From: Ianthella basta
Taxonomy: Eukaryota; Porifera; Demospongiae; Verongiida; Ianthellidae
NCBI GenBank assembly: GCA_964019415.1
Contig: OZ025877.1
Span: 440,001 to 504,000, forward strand
Reading direction: 5' to 3'
DNA: 64,000 nucleotides
The translations under genes were made by a program, and so were the position numbers. Positions 43,507 through 55,689 of the stretch are shown one piece after another; within the stretch, counting starts at the first letter, position 1; each line of letters opens with the position of its first letter. The notes under the pieces are model-generated. The model was not told the DNA's origin, did no database searches, and saw only the letters and a list, made by a program, of their open reading frames with translations.

Positions 43507-44317
43507 CTCCTTCCACTGGTACCTGAGCTTGCAATCGACGAGCACTCTTAGACCGTGCCCTCAGGTCTTGATTTCTCCTGGCCCCACCCACCCTGGGGGC
43601 TCCTGCTGGTGGGGCTCGAGCATCAACCTCCCTTCGAGCTACAACACACACACAAGTAAACAAAACAATGATGAAGTGACCACTGCTGTGTATAATGTGA
43701 GGAGTGGTGTCCACCACAGCAGGAAGAGGAGGTGAGAGAGCACTCTACACACTAGTAAGCATTAACACACAAAGGATGTACATTGTCAGTCAAAGTCCAG
43801 CTCAAGGTCACTGCAGTTGTGGGAGCCCAAGTCTGACCACAGACACACAACATCCATGTCCTGACATTAACGTCTACCTCTCACACTACAACAAGCTATG
43901 AGCCCTGGACAGACTACTACAACCCAGTCTGCCCTAACCAGTCACGTGCCTGTACAGATGCTAGCCAATTCACAGTGATCACAGCATGCATATGACACCA
44001 GGTAATACTGAAACACTGCTTAGTGCTAAAGACATAAGACCTTCCTGTAAACCACTGTATTAATGTACTCTGACATTGCTCTCTGACCTTTGTACAAGGA
44101 GCTAGCAAACGAACAACACTCGCCTCATGTAGCTAGCTAGCTAGCCATGGCGCTACAACAGACAAACAGCCTGTCATAAACACACTCGAGCGAGACCAAA
44201 TAACCAACCTCCAGTTTTGTCCTCTTTCCTCGTCCAAAGCAGGTAGGCTAAGATGATGAAGATTACGCCAAACAACCAAACAGTTGAGTAGAGAAATACA
44301 CTGTGTTCGTCGGCCAT
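43507..44317 (-). pseudogene. DDRGK1: DDRGK1 exons 1-2, copy B (apparently truncated)
   Basis: Exon 1 (44209-44317) and exon 2 (43507-43638) repeat those of copy A with few differences. They encode the same signal anchor and the Arg-rich stretch with GGARRNQDLRARSK. The splice phases agree. Unlike copy A, whose continuation is outside the window, here the downstream 0.8 kb holds no further exon and then the NLR gene begins. The copy therefore either ends as a two-exon fragment or would have to splice across the NLR gene. It probably encodes at most a membrane-anchored stub. Confidence 0.6.
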
Positions 44318-44477
44318 CTTGTTCTGTTATACTCGAGGAGGTAGTCTGGATAGTCCAGCCCGCTATGGACCCACGGACGGGGCGAAGGCTGGCATCGAAC
44401 GGCGGGCCAGCCAGCCAGACTTAGTCCCGTACCCAGACCCTTCCGCCGGCAGAGACTAAGCCAGACAGTAGAGTGGT

Positions 44478-44490
44478 CACGTGTCACGTG
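44478..44490. promoter_or_regulatory. Twin E-box upstream of DDRGK1 copy B
   Basis: CACGTG at 44478-44483 and 44485-44490, identical to copy A, about 160 bp upstream of the ATG. The promoter is preserved although the gene body seems lost. Confidence 0.48.
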
Positions 44491-45097
44491 ACGGTGGCCG
44501 GGAAGCACGCGTGTAGCGAATTTATACACATAGGCCTACACACTATAATATTCTGTACTGTAGAGCGACCTCTCTTGGTTGAGCTAGCAGATATCCGCAC
44601 ATGTACACACTGCACACCATTCGAAAGCGCTGCTGAAGCAGAATCTGAAATTCATTCCGTGCATCTATTCCACTAGAGTTAGGAGGTGCATACAGCAGTA
44701 AAACAGACATGCAGTCAGTGAAATCAGTACAAAGAATTGAATGCCAAAAGTAATATAGCTAATACAAACTACAATACAACAATACAAAACACCGTCCTAT
44801 ACAGTTGTACTAAGAGTGTTTAACAAGTTCATGTACTGTCCACTAGTACTGCCACTGAATGATGTGCTCCAGGCATGTCCTGCAGCTACGCTCCTTAATA
44901 AGGGAAATACCGGGGAAATGAGACATAACAACCAGCAATTGCTAGCTTTGTCAAGTGTAGGGCAGTACTCATATCAGGATCTGGGTGGTAGGCACTCAAA
45001 CACATCTATCTGAGACTGTATGGTCTACGTCATTGTGGAACTAGTACATGCAGCATGCGTGCAGACAAGCAAACACAGACACACACTAAACTCTCAC
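44491..45097. other. Intergenic, copy B
   Basis: Counterpart of 1041-1641. No gene seen. Confidence 0.45.
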
Positions 45098-45713
45098 CTG
45101 TTTCCAGCTTCTTCTTCATAGCTCTACCCAGAGCATTCCTCTTTGGGTAGCCGTCCTCAGCAATGAATATGTCACAGCCATCAATCAAGGCCTCTCTGGT
45201 GCAGTTGATCACCAGCCGATGATGTAGAATTTGATTTCGCTGTTTACCACCACTGCCAGGTGGTGCCTGACAGCCATCTGAGATAATGTTCAGAGGCAAC
45301 AGCATCAGCCTCCATAACTTTAACAAATCGATCACAAAACTCTTCAAGAACTTCTTCAGCTGCATGGAAAGAGAAGAGTCATGACAGAAACCTGCCAACA
45401 TCTCACGCTCACTGTAGGACCACCCTCCACCCACTTTGAGCAGGTCACTGATGTGTACCAACACAGGGCTACAGTACAATGGAGAGCACTATACACTCCA
45501 CATACAGCTGTGTACTGTGGCTGGGGTCACTGCAGTATTCACACAGTAGTCACTAGTGGTAGTCACATGTCATACACACTCACCTGAGGGGAGGGCTGTG
45601 GGGGGTGAGAATGGTGGTGGACCCTCAGGTGGAGAGGGTGGTAGCTCTGTCACGGCACTCCCTTTTACAGTTTCCACAAAGGACTGACCATCGGGAGCTA
45701 CATGGGATGGCAT
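45098..45713 (-). pseudogene. Orphan NLR 5' module, copy B
   Basis: The leader exon (45584-45713) reads MPSHVAPDGQSFVETVKG and ends PPPFSPPTALPSG, closer to the complete NLR's leader than copy A is. The CARD-like exon (45098-45359) keeps NCTREALIDGCD and GYPKRNALGRAMKKKLETG but has the same mid-exon frameshift as copy A, plus a 9-bp in-frame deletion relative to it (near 45265). The frameshift thus predates the duplication. No NACHT or LRR exons follow. It ends at an intact-looking donor, so it could still be transcribed as a leader. Confidence 0.66.
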
Positions 45714-46169
45714 ACACACATGCACCAACTATACAAGTACAGTGAGTTGTGCAGAAACATCGAGCTACGTATGTACAGTACGTACTGGAAGATGTGTCAA
45801 TGCTGGTCCATCACCATGTATATGTATATAGGCAGTTACAGTATAGGGCTGTAACTGGCATACAGTCACAGCCAGGAGGGAGTGTACACAACACCATATA
45901 GTGGTTGATGCAACAGTGACACATGGTAAAATAGCAAATGAATTCCAGTGAACAGACACAGCTGTAGATAAGTAAGGCGAACGAATACTCTATATTAAGT
46001 TTGAACAGACACAGCTGTAGATAAGGAACAGTAGGACAAAAGTGTTTTCTGAAGATCTGCACAACCAAATTGCCCTACTACTTGCTAACAAGTACCTCCC
46101 AACTAATTAACAACTTGAGTTTACACCAGGGAGTTCACAGTGATGTATAGCCATTTATATTTTATCCTC
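45714..46169. other. Spacer, copy B
   Basis: Counterpart of about 2340-2779, with the same paired ACAGACACAGCTGTAGATA strings. No gene. Confidence 0.4.
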
Positions 46170-46289
46170 CTACGGCTTACTTTTGCCTGTGTACTCCTTC
46201 CCTTGGATAGCATCAACAAGCACAGTGGTAAGAGTGGCAAAGTTCATCTTCCCTGTCAGAACACCACGGTGGAGACCTACCACAATCCA
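46170..46289 (-). pseudogene. Trypsin-like peptidase C-terminal remnant, copy B
   Basis: Only the end of exon C remains, from after the nucleophile-Ser region to YTGKSKP-stop. A deletion joins it directly to METTL22 sequence at about 46290, removing the His, Asp and Ser motifs that copy A still has. It cannot be an active peptidase. Confidence 0.62.
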
Positions 46290-46558
46290 GAGAAAGACGT
46301 GGGTGTCTTTGTGGCTCTGGAAAGACCGTTAGTCCCCTTCCCTCCCCCTCCTGGTGTAGCAGTAGCAACTAGAATGCACTGTTTGGATGGCCTCCCTCCC
46401 CCAGGATCAACTTCACACTGGACAACCTTGATGCTGTCAGTCCTTCATACAGTATGACCATTTCATGTCATGAGCGCTCAGTCCAGTATGGACTGAAGGG
46501 TGTGTGTGGACACACCCATCACACAGTACTTCCAGTACAAACATGTTGCTGGTGAGTA
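46290..46558 (+). pseudogene. METTL22: METTL22-like relic, 3' part, copy B
   Basis: It begins in the exon encoding KDVGVFVALERP and continues after a short intron (donor GTTAGT near 46329, acceptor before 46405) into INFTLDNLDAVSPSY, matching the family's KRLNFSLEDL..AYEHF region. The frame is lost shortly after. The 5' exons seen in copy A are deleted. Together the two copies preserve complementary halves of an ancestral plus-strand METTL22. Confidence 0.6.
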
Positions 46559-46752
46559 TGATGTACACTGTGATGTGTGTAGGGTGCTTGTGTGCACGTT
46601 GTTGAGAGGTCAACGTCACTGCGTGTGCTATTGGTATCTCAGGTACTGTGGACATTGTCACAAGTGAAATGACAACAAGTAAGTCATTGGCTGTCACATG
46701 GCAGAGTATACGTAAGCTTCGCACCCCAGGCATGCAGTAGTCTTGCGTAGCC

Positions 46753-46831
46753 AGACCGCTTCTCCCCTCCAATTTATATTATGACATCATCAATGACATC
46801 ATAACATAAAAATGGAGGGGAGGAGCAGTCT
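46753..46831. mobile_element. MITE-like hairpin (family 1), copy B
   Basis: Same inverted-repeat element as at 4668-4746, with AGACCGCTTCTCCCC on the left and GGAGGGGAGGAGCAGTCT on the right. Its presence in both copies shows that it inserted before the duplication. Confidence 0.68.
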
Positions 46832-48463
46832 GGGGAGACTAGGCAGGCAGTACACATACCTGTGTATGGCAGGGTCAAACCACATGTGTGACAAGAGATT
46901 GCTGACACTTCTCTTGGTGTGACTTGTAAACAGCAAATAACTTGTACCACCATTATACATCATAGCAGGCGAATGTACCATACAAGATGATATATACCAG
47001 CACACTGTATTACAGCATGCAAGCAGTGCACGTACAGGAGGTGGAGAGTACATGGCCGAGAATCACAGTCACAGCAAGTTCACTGCTCTACAAAACAGAA
47101 CTGTTTCTTGCCACATCAGTTGTAATGCAAAACATGAAAAACATGACAAAAATGATAACGAAGCAATAAGTGAAGAGAGTTCAAGGGTGCCGTAGGGAGA
47201 TTACAACTCTGCGGCCAGTCTGCTCAACAAAGAGGCCTCACAACAGACAGACATACGGACAGACAGACAGAGTGAGAAAATAGAGTGCAATAAATAGCAC
47301 AACACATTTGATGACTGCATGCATAAGTGATAAAGGTAGGCAATGTCATCGATAGGGCAGCTGCTGCTTCACAATGGCATCCATCAGTGGTTTTACCTTG
47401 GGCAAGGCACTGTCCCAAATCAACAGACAGCCATAGTTGTCATAGCAACCTGAAATACAGGCAAAAATGGTTCAAATAAACATGTATTGTAATAGTTGTC
47501 GTAGCAATGTGAAGTGAACAAATGGACCACAAGGAATGAATGTCTTGCTTTATGTCATGTACAGCACAAGTGGATCAACTCCTTCGGTGGGCTCAGCCAC
47601 TACACCCACTACAGTGTGTCTCACAATGGCTAGAGTGTGGGAAGTAGTCGCTATAACAAAGTGGAGTTTAAAATTGATTGTTGGATGACAGCGAATTAAA
47701 CATAAGGAAAGGTTTATAACCTGTGTGGACAGTACCAACAACAGAGCGACTTGTAGGAGAGTGTACGTGGCAAGGAAGGAGTGGCACTAGAGGGCACACA
47801 AGCACACGCACCTTTGTCGTTGTCGCTGTCCTTGCAGGGTAGAGGTTCAAACCCATATCCTCCTGTGGCAATGAGGTTCTTTGGCTGGCTGTTTGGATTG
47901 GCTACAAGGAGAGAAGGAAGGAAGGGAGGGGAGGGTACCAGTCACGTGGATGGAGCTGAGGTGTTAGGACTACAAAGGGGGGCCAGCTGAGCTTGCAGAG
48001 GTGGCTGGGCCAGAGGTGAGAGGTGAGAGGTGAGAGGTGAGAAGTGTTGAATGTTTCAAGTGCATGCGCAGAAGTGACAAATGTCTCAGGTGGTGTGGTG
48101 TCCCAGTGAGACTCAGTGCATTGCCCCAGGGTGTATGACCTTATGTGTGTGTGAACACTCCCTTCCCAAGAGACAAGACACAGTCTTTGCAGTAGTCAAA
48201 GAGGGACCTATAAGCTGTACAGGACCAACCAATGCAAATGATTGCAGTGAATCCTTCAAAAGCCTTGCAAACCAGCCAATTTAGTCATTGCACTGCAATG
48301 TAACAACACTTTTGCATGCACAGATAAGAGCAGGAAGTAACTTGTAGGCTTCACTCACTACTCCACTCTTACTACCACTGCTGCTACATAGCACATGACT
48401 GGGCCCAGAGGTACAACCCTCCACCAGCTGCATGCAAATGAAGTCAGTGCACAAACTACACCA

Positions 48464-48505
48464 CACCACACCACACAACACCACACCACATCACACCACA
48501 CCACT
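48464..48505. repeat. Short TACAC/CACAC tract
   Basis: The unexpanded counterpart of the 740-bp array at 6360-7098. Confidence 0.85.
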
Positions 48506-50741
48506 GGATGCTAGGCTGCACAAGGGGCTACTGCTACACTGCCTCAGGAGCTCCAAGTTGATGGAAGGGGATGGATGTAACCCACTGCCTGCACCATCAT
48601 GTACTCACCATCCTTCCATCTGACATCCACAATAGTACGGATGTCCGATTGGTGTCTCTGGACCACCACCACTGGGCTACGAGTGGTGGCATTGAAGAGG
48701 ATCATGTGACCTGATGCAAGCCCCACCCATTGGACACAGTTGGGGAGTGACTGCAACAACATGGCCGTCACACGGTAGCACCAGGAGCTGGACTCGTCAG
48801 AATCTATACTCTTGGACAACTCTGAAGAGCTGTTGCTGCGGGAGTGAGTGGAGAGCATACGGTTGAGCAGTGGTCAGTGTCACACACAAGACCTACAACA
48901 TACAGGGTGTATAGCTTACACATATTGCTTTCTAATGGCGTCATCACAAGGGAGACTCCCATGGAGTTTCCCCTGCTCAGTATCCCAAATATGGATGCGT
49001 GGGCTCCCCTTATGAGCTGTCCATATCATGTCCAGTCCCAATTCCAAATGTGTGATGATGCCACCGTGTTTGGAACTGAAATGAGAGCAAGAGGGAGTCC
49101 CTTTAACACTGCATTTGTTACACAGCTCAGCATACCAGCCATATTCCCAAACTGATTTCATTTAACTCAGTCTGGGGATGGCCTACCTGGGTGGGGTGAG
49201 GGAGAGCTGCTTCTTGACTCTCCAACTGGTCATCCTCACTACAAACACCTCTAACCCGACACAGACAAAGAGGGACGAGCGGATATTCTTCATGTCAAGG
49301 ATGGGGGTGGGGTGGTCCCCAAGGGGGACGGGTCTACCGTGGGCGGAGTCAGACTGGAAGGTGGACTGGTCAAAGACGACAAGTGTGCCATTAGCTAAAC
49401 CAACACACAGAAGCCGTTTTCCATCCACTCTGGAGAGATGGGGGGGAGGGTGATGGGAGAGTCAGTGGGAGGGTAGGGGTGATGGAGGTTAGTGAATGTG
49501 TGAGGTAAGGTGCAAGTTGTCTGTGCTGAGCATACTCACTTGTACAGCTTCATGCACAGCACTGAATCATCCAGCTGGCACAGTGTATGTGAGAGGGACA
49601 TCTCCTCTCCGTTGCACATGAAGATGCAGCCCTCCTGTGTTCCCACGGCAACATATTACTCCAACACTCCCAACATGCAGAGGAAATGCTGTCCGTCTGG
49701 TACAGCTACGCCACGTGGCTGGGAGCCCTTCACAGACAGGTTGATGGATGACAGCTGGAGACACATGTGGGGTCGGGGGGGAGACAATCAGTAAACTGAA
49801 GCACAACAGTGCAAGGGTGATTCGATCAGCTCTTAGAGGCCAATCAGTAGCGGACTCACCACAGTGCCCTCTTCCAAGTGGGAAGAGACCCATGCCTCGA
49901 CAGCATGGTGTATGTTGGGATCGTCACTTGGTCTAAATACCTGCAGCGTATAAAGGAACACAGGAGCATCCGTGCAGCATATGGTCTGTGAACACACCTG
50001 TGCCCTCCACTCACTCTAGAGGAGCACGCCTACCTTCCTCCCTCCCCTCCCCTCCCCTGCCTTCCTTCCATCCCACCTCCCTTCCCCTCCCCTCCTCTTC
50101 CCTCCCTCCTCTCTCCCTGTCCCTCCCTCCCCCACCCTCTGCTCACTCTTGTAGTGCCTGCCTCCATTTGAGATCCCTTGTGGACGGGGATTACTCTCTT
50201 CAAGCCCACAAACGCAATCCAGCAGAGGTGGTCAAAGATCTCCTGGGCCGAGGGTGCTGGGGTTTGTACTGCAAGCACTGTCGAATCAACTCCTGCATGT
50301 CTGGCCACTGTGGGCAGCCAAACTGCTGAATATCAGGAATGGTGTGTCCCTGCACAGAGGATGGGGGGTAAAGATACGCCAGTCTATCTTGCTAGCCCAC
50401 CCCACACAATGCACAGTGACATGCTCACCCACACCCACCTCCTCCACTGCCCTATCCATCTCAAAGGTCCCTGTGAGCTCCTCAAATGCACGGTGCCCAT
50501 TGGTCATGAGGTAGAAGAGAAGCAGACCGTAGGAGGACACGTCAACCTTCTCATCGTAGGGAATGTTGCTGAGATGCACCTTCAGCTGCTCTGGTGCTTT
50601 GCTGCCCATTGTTCCAGCACTGACAATGAGCCCTCCAGCTGTGGCATAGCGGGCTATACCAGAGTCAGAGATTTTGACATTGACCTTGTGGACAGAAGGG
50701 AGTAGCGTGCTGTGATATGACACACGAACACAAATGCATGG

Positions 50742-50742
<1 letters not shown>

Positions 50743-50778
<36 letters not shown>

Positions 50779-50781
50779 CAC
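50743..50781. repeat. (CA)n microsatellite, short
   Basis: Counterpart of the tract at 9348-9530, much shorter. It likewise supplies the exon 4 donor. Confidence 0.9.
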
Positions 50782-52228
50782 CTCAGCACTGAGGCTAAGA
50801 GAGAAGACGCAAGAATGTTGTCAGGCTTCAAGTCTCTGCAGATGATGTTCTTCTTGTGCAGGTAGGCCAGTCCACTGGCAATCTGGCTAGCAAAGGCATG
50901 CTTAAGAGCCAGAGAGAAGGACTCTAAGTACTGATTCTGGAGGGAGATAAAATGAGCATACTCCAACACCAGGAGGGGTTTCGGGTGGAGACACATGCCC
51001 ACCAGACGGATGATATTTGGGTGATCCACCTGGCTTAGGATGGACACTTCCTGTCATACGAGCTGGTTGGGGGAAATCCCATTCATTTCTGCCGTTTTCA
51101 GACAGAATACCTTCACTGCCACAGCCTGACAGCAGGGGGGAGAACACAGTGAGCGTCAAGCTACATAGCACACCACTACACACTGCCTTCACAGTGTGTC
51201 CCCTCCTTCTGTGTCCCCTCCCCTGTGTCTCCCATGACCCTTTCCCTCTGTGTCATCCTTGTGTCCCCCCCTGCACCCCCTCCCCATGTCCCCCTCCCCA
51301 TTACCTTTCCCTTGTGGCAGGCCTTGTACACTTCAGCATACCCGCCCTTCCCAATGAGGTTAGAAGGCATTTCCTCCAGAGAAATCTGGTCCCTCTCTAG
51401 TTTGAACTGAGGCTCCAAACCACTCACAACAATGTCCAGGGCCTGCATGAACCGGAAAGGAGGGAAGGGGGAGGGGATATAAAGGAGAGGGAAGGATTAC
51501 TCTATTTAGCTGGCTAGGCTAAGCCTAGGGTGATTGGTAATCACTCATGTAATCTATCGCCTCAAGGATCTGCAGGTTGAGACACAATTACATCTCAGCG
51601 ACCAATCACATGCATGTAGTCACTTTCAAAATGGCCACCACCAAAGGGACTTTCCCCTTATGTGCCAGGCAGAAAATCTGATGAAAGGGAAGCTTCTGTC
51701 AGTTCTGTGATACTAAAGAAATAGGCAGGGTCCACACAAATTGAGAACACAGCACTACTTAGATAGGTCATTCTAACACACACAGACAGGAAGTAACACT
51801 TCCAAAGATGCTCTACCCACCCAAGGGTGGATACATCTACAGGCACTGTCATACCTTGGCTGAGAGAGGAACAGGTTCCTCTTCCTTTACCAACGAGCGG
51901 GCCCTCACACTGCTGTGACTCACTCCATGGTGATCTGATTGTGCTCTGCCCTGTGGTTCTTGTTGACTCCCTTCAGACACTGCATTGAACAGTGAACAAC
52001 ACAAAGTGAAGTAGGTGAACAGTAAACACCATTGCACTTGTACTTACTATTACAGAATAATAAAGTGTTCAAACACACATGGATGGGTTGTAAGGGACGG
52101 CTCACACATTGCCACTTTGATCTCACTACTCAACAAGAATACAAACCAAAGGAATCAATAGGCAGACATGTCTGCACAGTGGTCCATGTCACGGCACATG
52201 ATGGAACAACTCACTTGGGACTCTAAAG

Positions 52229-52306
52229 GTAGTCTCACGTAGCCAGGCCACCATTTTGTAGACTACGCCCTCCATACAAAATGGCAGTCTGGCTACGCAG
52301 GGCTAC
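52229..52306. mobile_element. MITE-like hairpin (family 2), copy B
   Basis: Inverted repeats as at 10951-11028, in the same intron position, so inserted before the duplication. Confidence 0.66.
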
Positions 52307-52459
52307 TCAAAAGGTACCTGCACTGTGGGCAGTGACATTACCTCACATCACATGTCACACTGCATATGCCTACACACATACCTCACCACACACTGTGTCA
52401 TGTGGCTCTCCCTGGTTCAGACACTACAATGGACACATTTGGTGGTCTTTCTATTGACA

Positions 52460-52622
<163 letters not shown>

Positions 52623-53254
52623 ACACACCATGTCACAGAGTTAGCACACAGAAGAAGCTGCTAGCTACAACAGTGCTAGACGGTGCACCTGGGTACAGAC
52701 TGCCTTGTACATGTGGTGATATCACATAGCTACGGCTAACACTCTCTTTACCTTTAGCTAGCTGTGTGTGTATGAATGTCAACAGGAGGCCAAGTTGCCA
52801 CTCTACAGATGTACAGGTCACAACACTTAAGGCTGGGGACCCTAACCACACCAACACAGCTAGCTACACACCTAGCTAACATGAAGACCAGACCATGGTG
52901 CTTCTCCTAACACCGTTCCACGTATCCAACCTTCCCGCGTGGATCAGGTGCGTTATCCGGACCCTAACCGTAACTGTAGCGAGCACCCAAGACTAAGTTG
53001 TTGTGAAACCATCCGTACACACACAAAATGGGACTGTGCGGCCTATAGCCAGCTAGCTGTGTGAAACCTACAGATGGTCTAACTCACTTGTGGTGGATGG
53101 GGGAGAATTATTGAGCTCTCTTGATGAGACGGCTTTGCTTTCTCCAGGTGCGTCGTCCGAGGTCCCATCTCTGACGTTTCGTCGGTTCCTTCTTGTCAGC
53201 GTACGAAAGGCCTCACGTAGACAACCCGCCATTGGCTCGGACACACCTCGCCTC

Positions 53255-53335
53255 TCCTGGCCCTCAACTACATTTCTAGATTTCGCGACTTGCGGAGCTG
53301 CCCCATTACGCCATCTGAAAAATGGAGGCATGCAA
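53255..53335. repeat. Kinase upstream region and its local duplicate
   Basis: The stretch containing CTACATTTCTAGATTTCG and CTGAAAAATGGAGGC just upstream of kinase copy B exon 1 recurs at about 53635-53705 as CTACATTTCTAGATTTCGTG and CTGAAAATGGAGGC. A related version lies at 11876-11940 in copy A. It is therefore a promoter-proximal piece duplicated again inside copy B. Confidence 0.7.
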
Positions 53336-53856
53336 GGAGATGCCCAGCTGTGTGGCCATGGTGTCATGACCCTCAGGTGCGGAAGTGTGAGTGCACATCA
53401 CATTCGTGGGAATTCCCTCGGAAATGATGAGGGATATCACTAGAACACTTTCTGCCTTGTACAAATTCCGTCAGCACGGCCATGATAACCACAGCTGGCT
53501 AGCTATGCCGGCCAGATGGAGCAACCCTATGTAATGTACACCATAGCAACACCTTGACTACACTGTGTCTCCCAATGTGTTTATCAGTTGTTGTCTGTTT
53601 TAGCATAGATTCTCAGGCCCTCGCTCAAGCCGTCCCTCAACTACATTTCTAGATTTCGTGACTTGCGGGGCCGCCCCATTGCGTCATCTGAAAATGGAGG
53701 CTTCTAAAGCTATGCAGAGAATCTATGGTTTTAGTAAATGTCCCCAACATAGCTACAGTGACTGTATGTATAGTGCAAGCTGAGATAACAGTGCATGCTG
53801 TGCTGCTGACTGCATGTACCTAATGTGTGGTATACAAATGGCTCTCTTTGCTCCAG

Positions 53857-54116
53857 GTGCCTACCTGGTGCTCTATTTAGTCTGTGTGCTGCACAAGAGA
53901 TGGAGGAGGTTATGTACAAGACAGCCACCAGCAGCTGCTGCAGACACAGCTGTAGGTGATGATTGTGTGTACGTTGAGCATGTGGTGGAGGTGGATCCAA
54001 AGGGTGAGGAGGACCCAGCAATTTTAAGAAAGAGGGAGCTAGAGATGGAGACATCATTTGGGAACATTGCTGACAAGAGTAGCGGGAATAGTGAACTGTG
54101 GTTTGGTGACAATTGA
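53857..54116 (+). CDS. Possible terminal exon: membrane segment plus cytoplasmic tail
   Basis: After an acceptor-like TTTGCTCCAG the frame reads GAYLVLYLVCVLHKRWRR (a short hydrophobic segment followed by basic stop-transfer residues). It then continues through an Ala-rich and acidic tail (DDCVYVEHVVEVDPKGEEDP, then RKRELEMETSFGN) to a stop at 54114-54116. This is what the last exon of a single-pass receptor would look like. Upstream exons are not identifiable, the hydrophobic stretch is short, and copy A lacks the exon, so it may be an isolated fragment. No family recognised. Confidence 0.33.
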
Positions 54117-54660
54117 CTATAGTGTATCTCATCACATGCATAATTATATATGCATGCAGCTGCTTGGGGTATGCATGTATTCTGACTTCTCTCACTTACA
54201 ATACATTTCATTGTACTACACAGTTATATTGAGCAAATTTGATTTAATTGACATTTGAATTACTGCCCCTTTAAACTTGTTATTCATGATGCAGTGTATT
54301 ATGATGTTCATTTTAATGGCACAATGAGTATAATACTTGGGACAGTGTGCCTTGGACCACCACATGCATGCATGAAGTGGTGCAATGAATTCCATACATG
54401 TGTATACACACACACATAATTATAACACTAATAATATAATGTGTTTGCTATAATAGCAATGTCCCGTCATGTGAGTATTGTCCAAGCATTGGGCCATGTC
54501 CAGTTATTGTATACAGTACACAATTTGTACTTGTTTGACGTACACTGTGTACTCTTGTGTGTGTGCAATACTAATGAGCTAGGTAGCAGCTGCATGTGAC
54601 CCAAAGGACTAGTTTGGACAGTTAACAGTTTAAATTTAATATGCTACAGCAGATAGTGTT
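54117..54660. other. Intergenic, no gene seen
   Basis: A/T-rich sequence with TAATTATATATGCATGCA-type strings, weakly similar to 31880-31950. Confidence 0.4.
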
Positions 54661-54846
54661 ACAGTGGAACCTGTCTATTGCAGTCACCTGTGGGCTGTGT
54701 GGCTATAAGTGGCCTTTATAGAGAGGTGGTTGCTCTACAGAGGTAGACTGCAATGGTGTGCTATTTGAGCCGGGCAGAGTGACTATTTAAGAGAGGTGTG
54801 GCTGCCTAACGCACTGCAGTGACCATCTTAGACAGGTTTCACTATA
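54661..54846. mobile_element. Tc1/mariner-like MITE (copy B only)
   Basis: The left end CAGTGGAACCTGTCTA is matched by the right end TAGACAGGTTTCACTA as an inverted repeat, with TA next to the right end and internal repeats of the TATAGAGAGGTGG type. It has no counterpart at the aligned place in copy A (about 32.3 kb), so it inserted after the duplication or was lost from A. Confidence 0.6.
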
Positions 54847-55689
54847 TACAGCACACATGCATGCATGGCACCACTCAGTCTGATAATATACTTGAAACAG
54901 TGAGTGCAAGTTGTGCATGGATACCACTTTAGGTGTAATGAGTACTAAGGTAGCAATTTGCAGCATTAGAGCATGATAAAGGCAAATGAGTAGATAACAG
55001 CAATGCCTTCAAATGTACTTCTCTCTCTGTCCTCTTTGCATATACACTACACACACATGTACAGGTGGTGTATTGTACAATGTCATGTGAATGTACAGTG
55101 AATGTATGTGTACAATATGCATGTATTTTAGTTCATTATAAAACACCATACAAGCACTGTTCATGTATTATATTGTCATGCATATTGCACTGTATACCAT
55201 TCTGTTGTGTGTCAGTATTAATGTGTGTACTGTGTAAGAGTGCACTCAGGTTAGGTACAATGCTGGTGCTACATATATAACACATACAACTTGTGTTTTA
55301 GCTGCAGTAGCCACAGGTCTTGCTTAATGTGTTCACCACTGGTTACCACCTGCGTACATACCCTGAGCAGTGTACAGTGATCATGTGCAGCGTAAATGAA
55401 TGAATTTGGACTCGCCATGTGAAATAGAGTTTACATACAGACAAGGACAATTTATAGGGAATCAAATTGGCATGGCCGTGCTGTATCTAAGGCAGGTCAC
55501 CAGTCATTGTGGTAGTCTACTAGCTAGGTACACATGTATGTATAATGACAAATAGCTGTACAGCCCATCCATCCACACTGTGAACATGTGTGGCAGGTCG
55601 CACTGGCATATAGTTTGAATGCATGCATGCATTTGTGACAAAATGGAATGCATCAATCAATGTTGTCTAATGTTAACCTTAATGCACTG
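54847..55689. other. Segmental duplication copy B, distal block; no gene
   Basis: Matches 32350-33130 in patches (for example ACACACATGTACAGGTGGTG). No exon supported. Confidence 0.5.
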
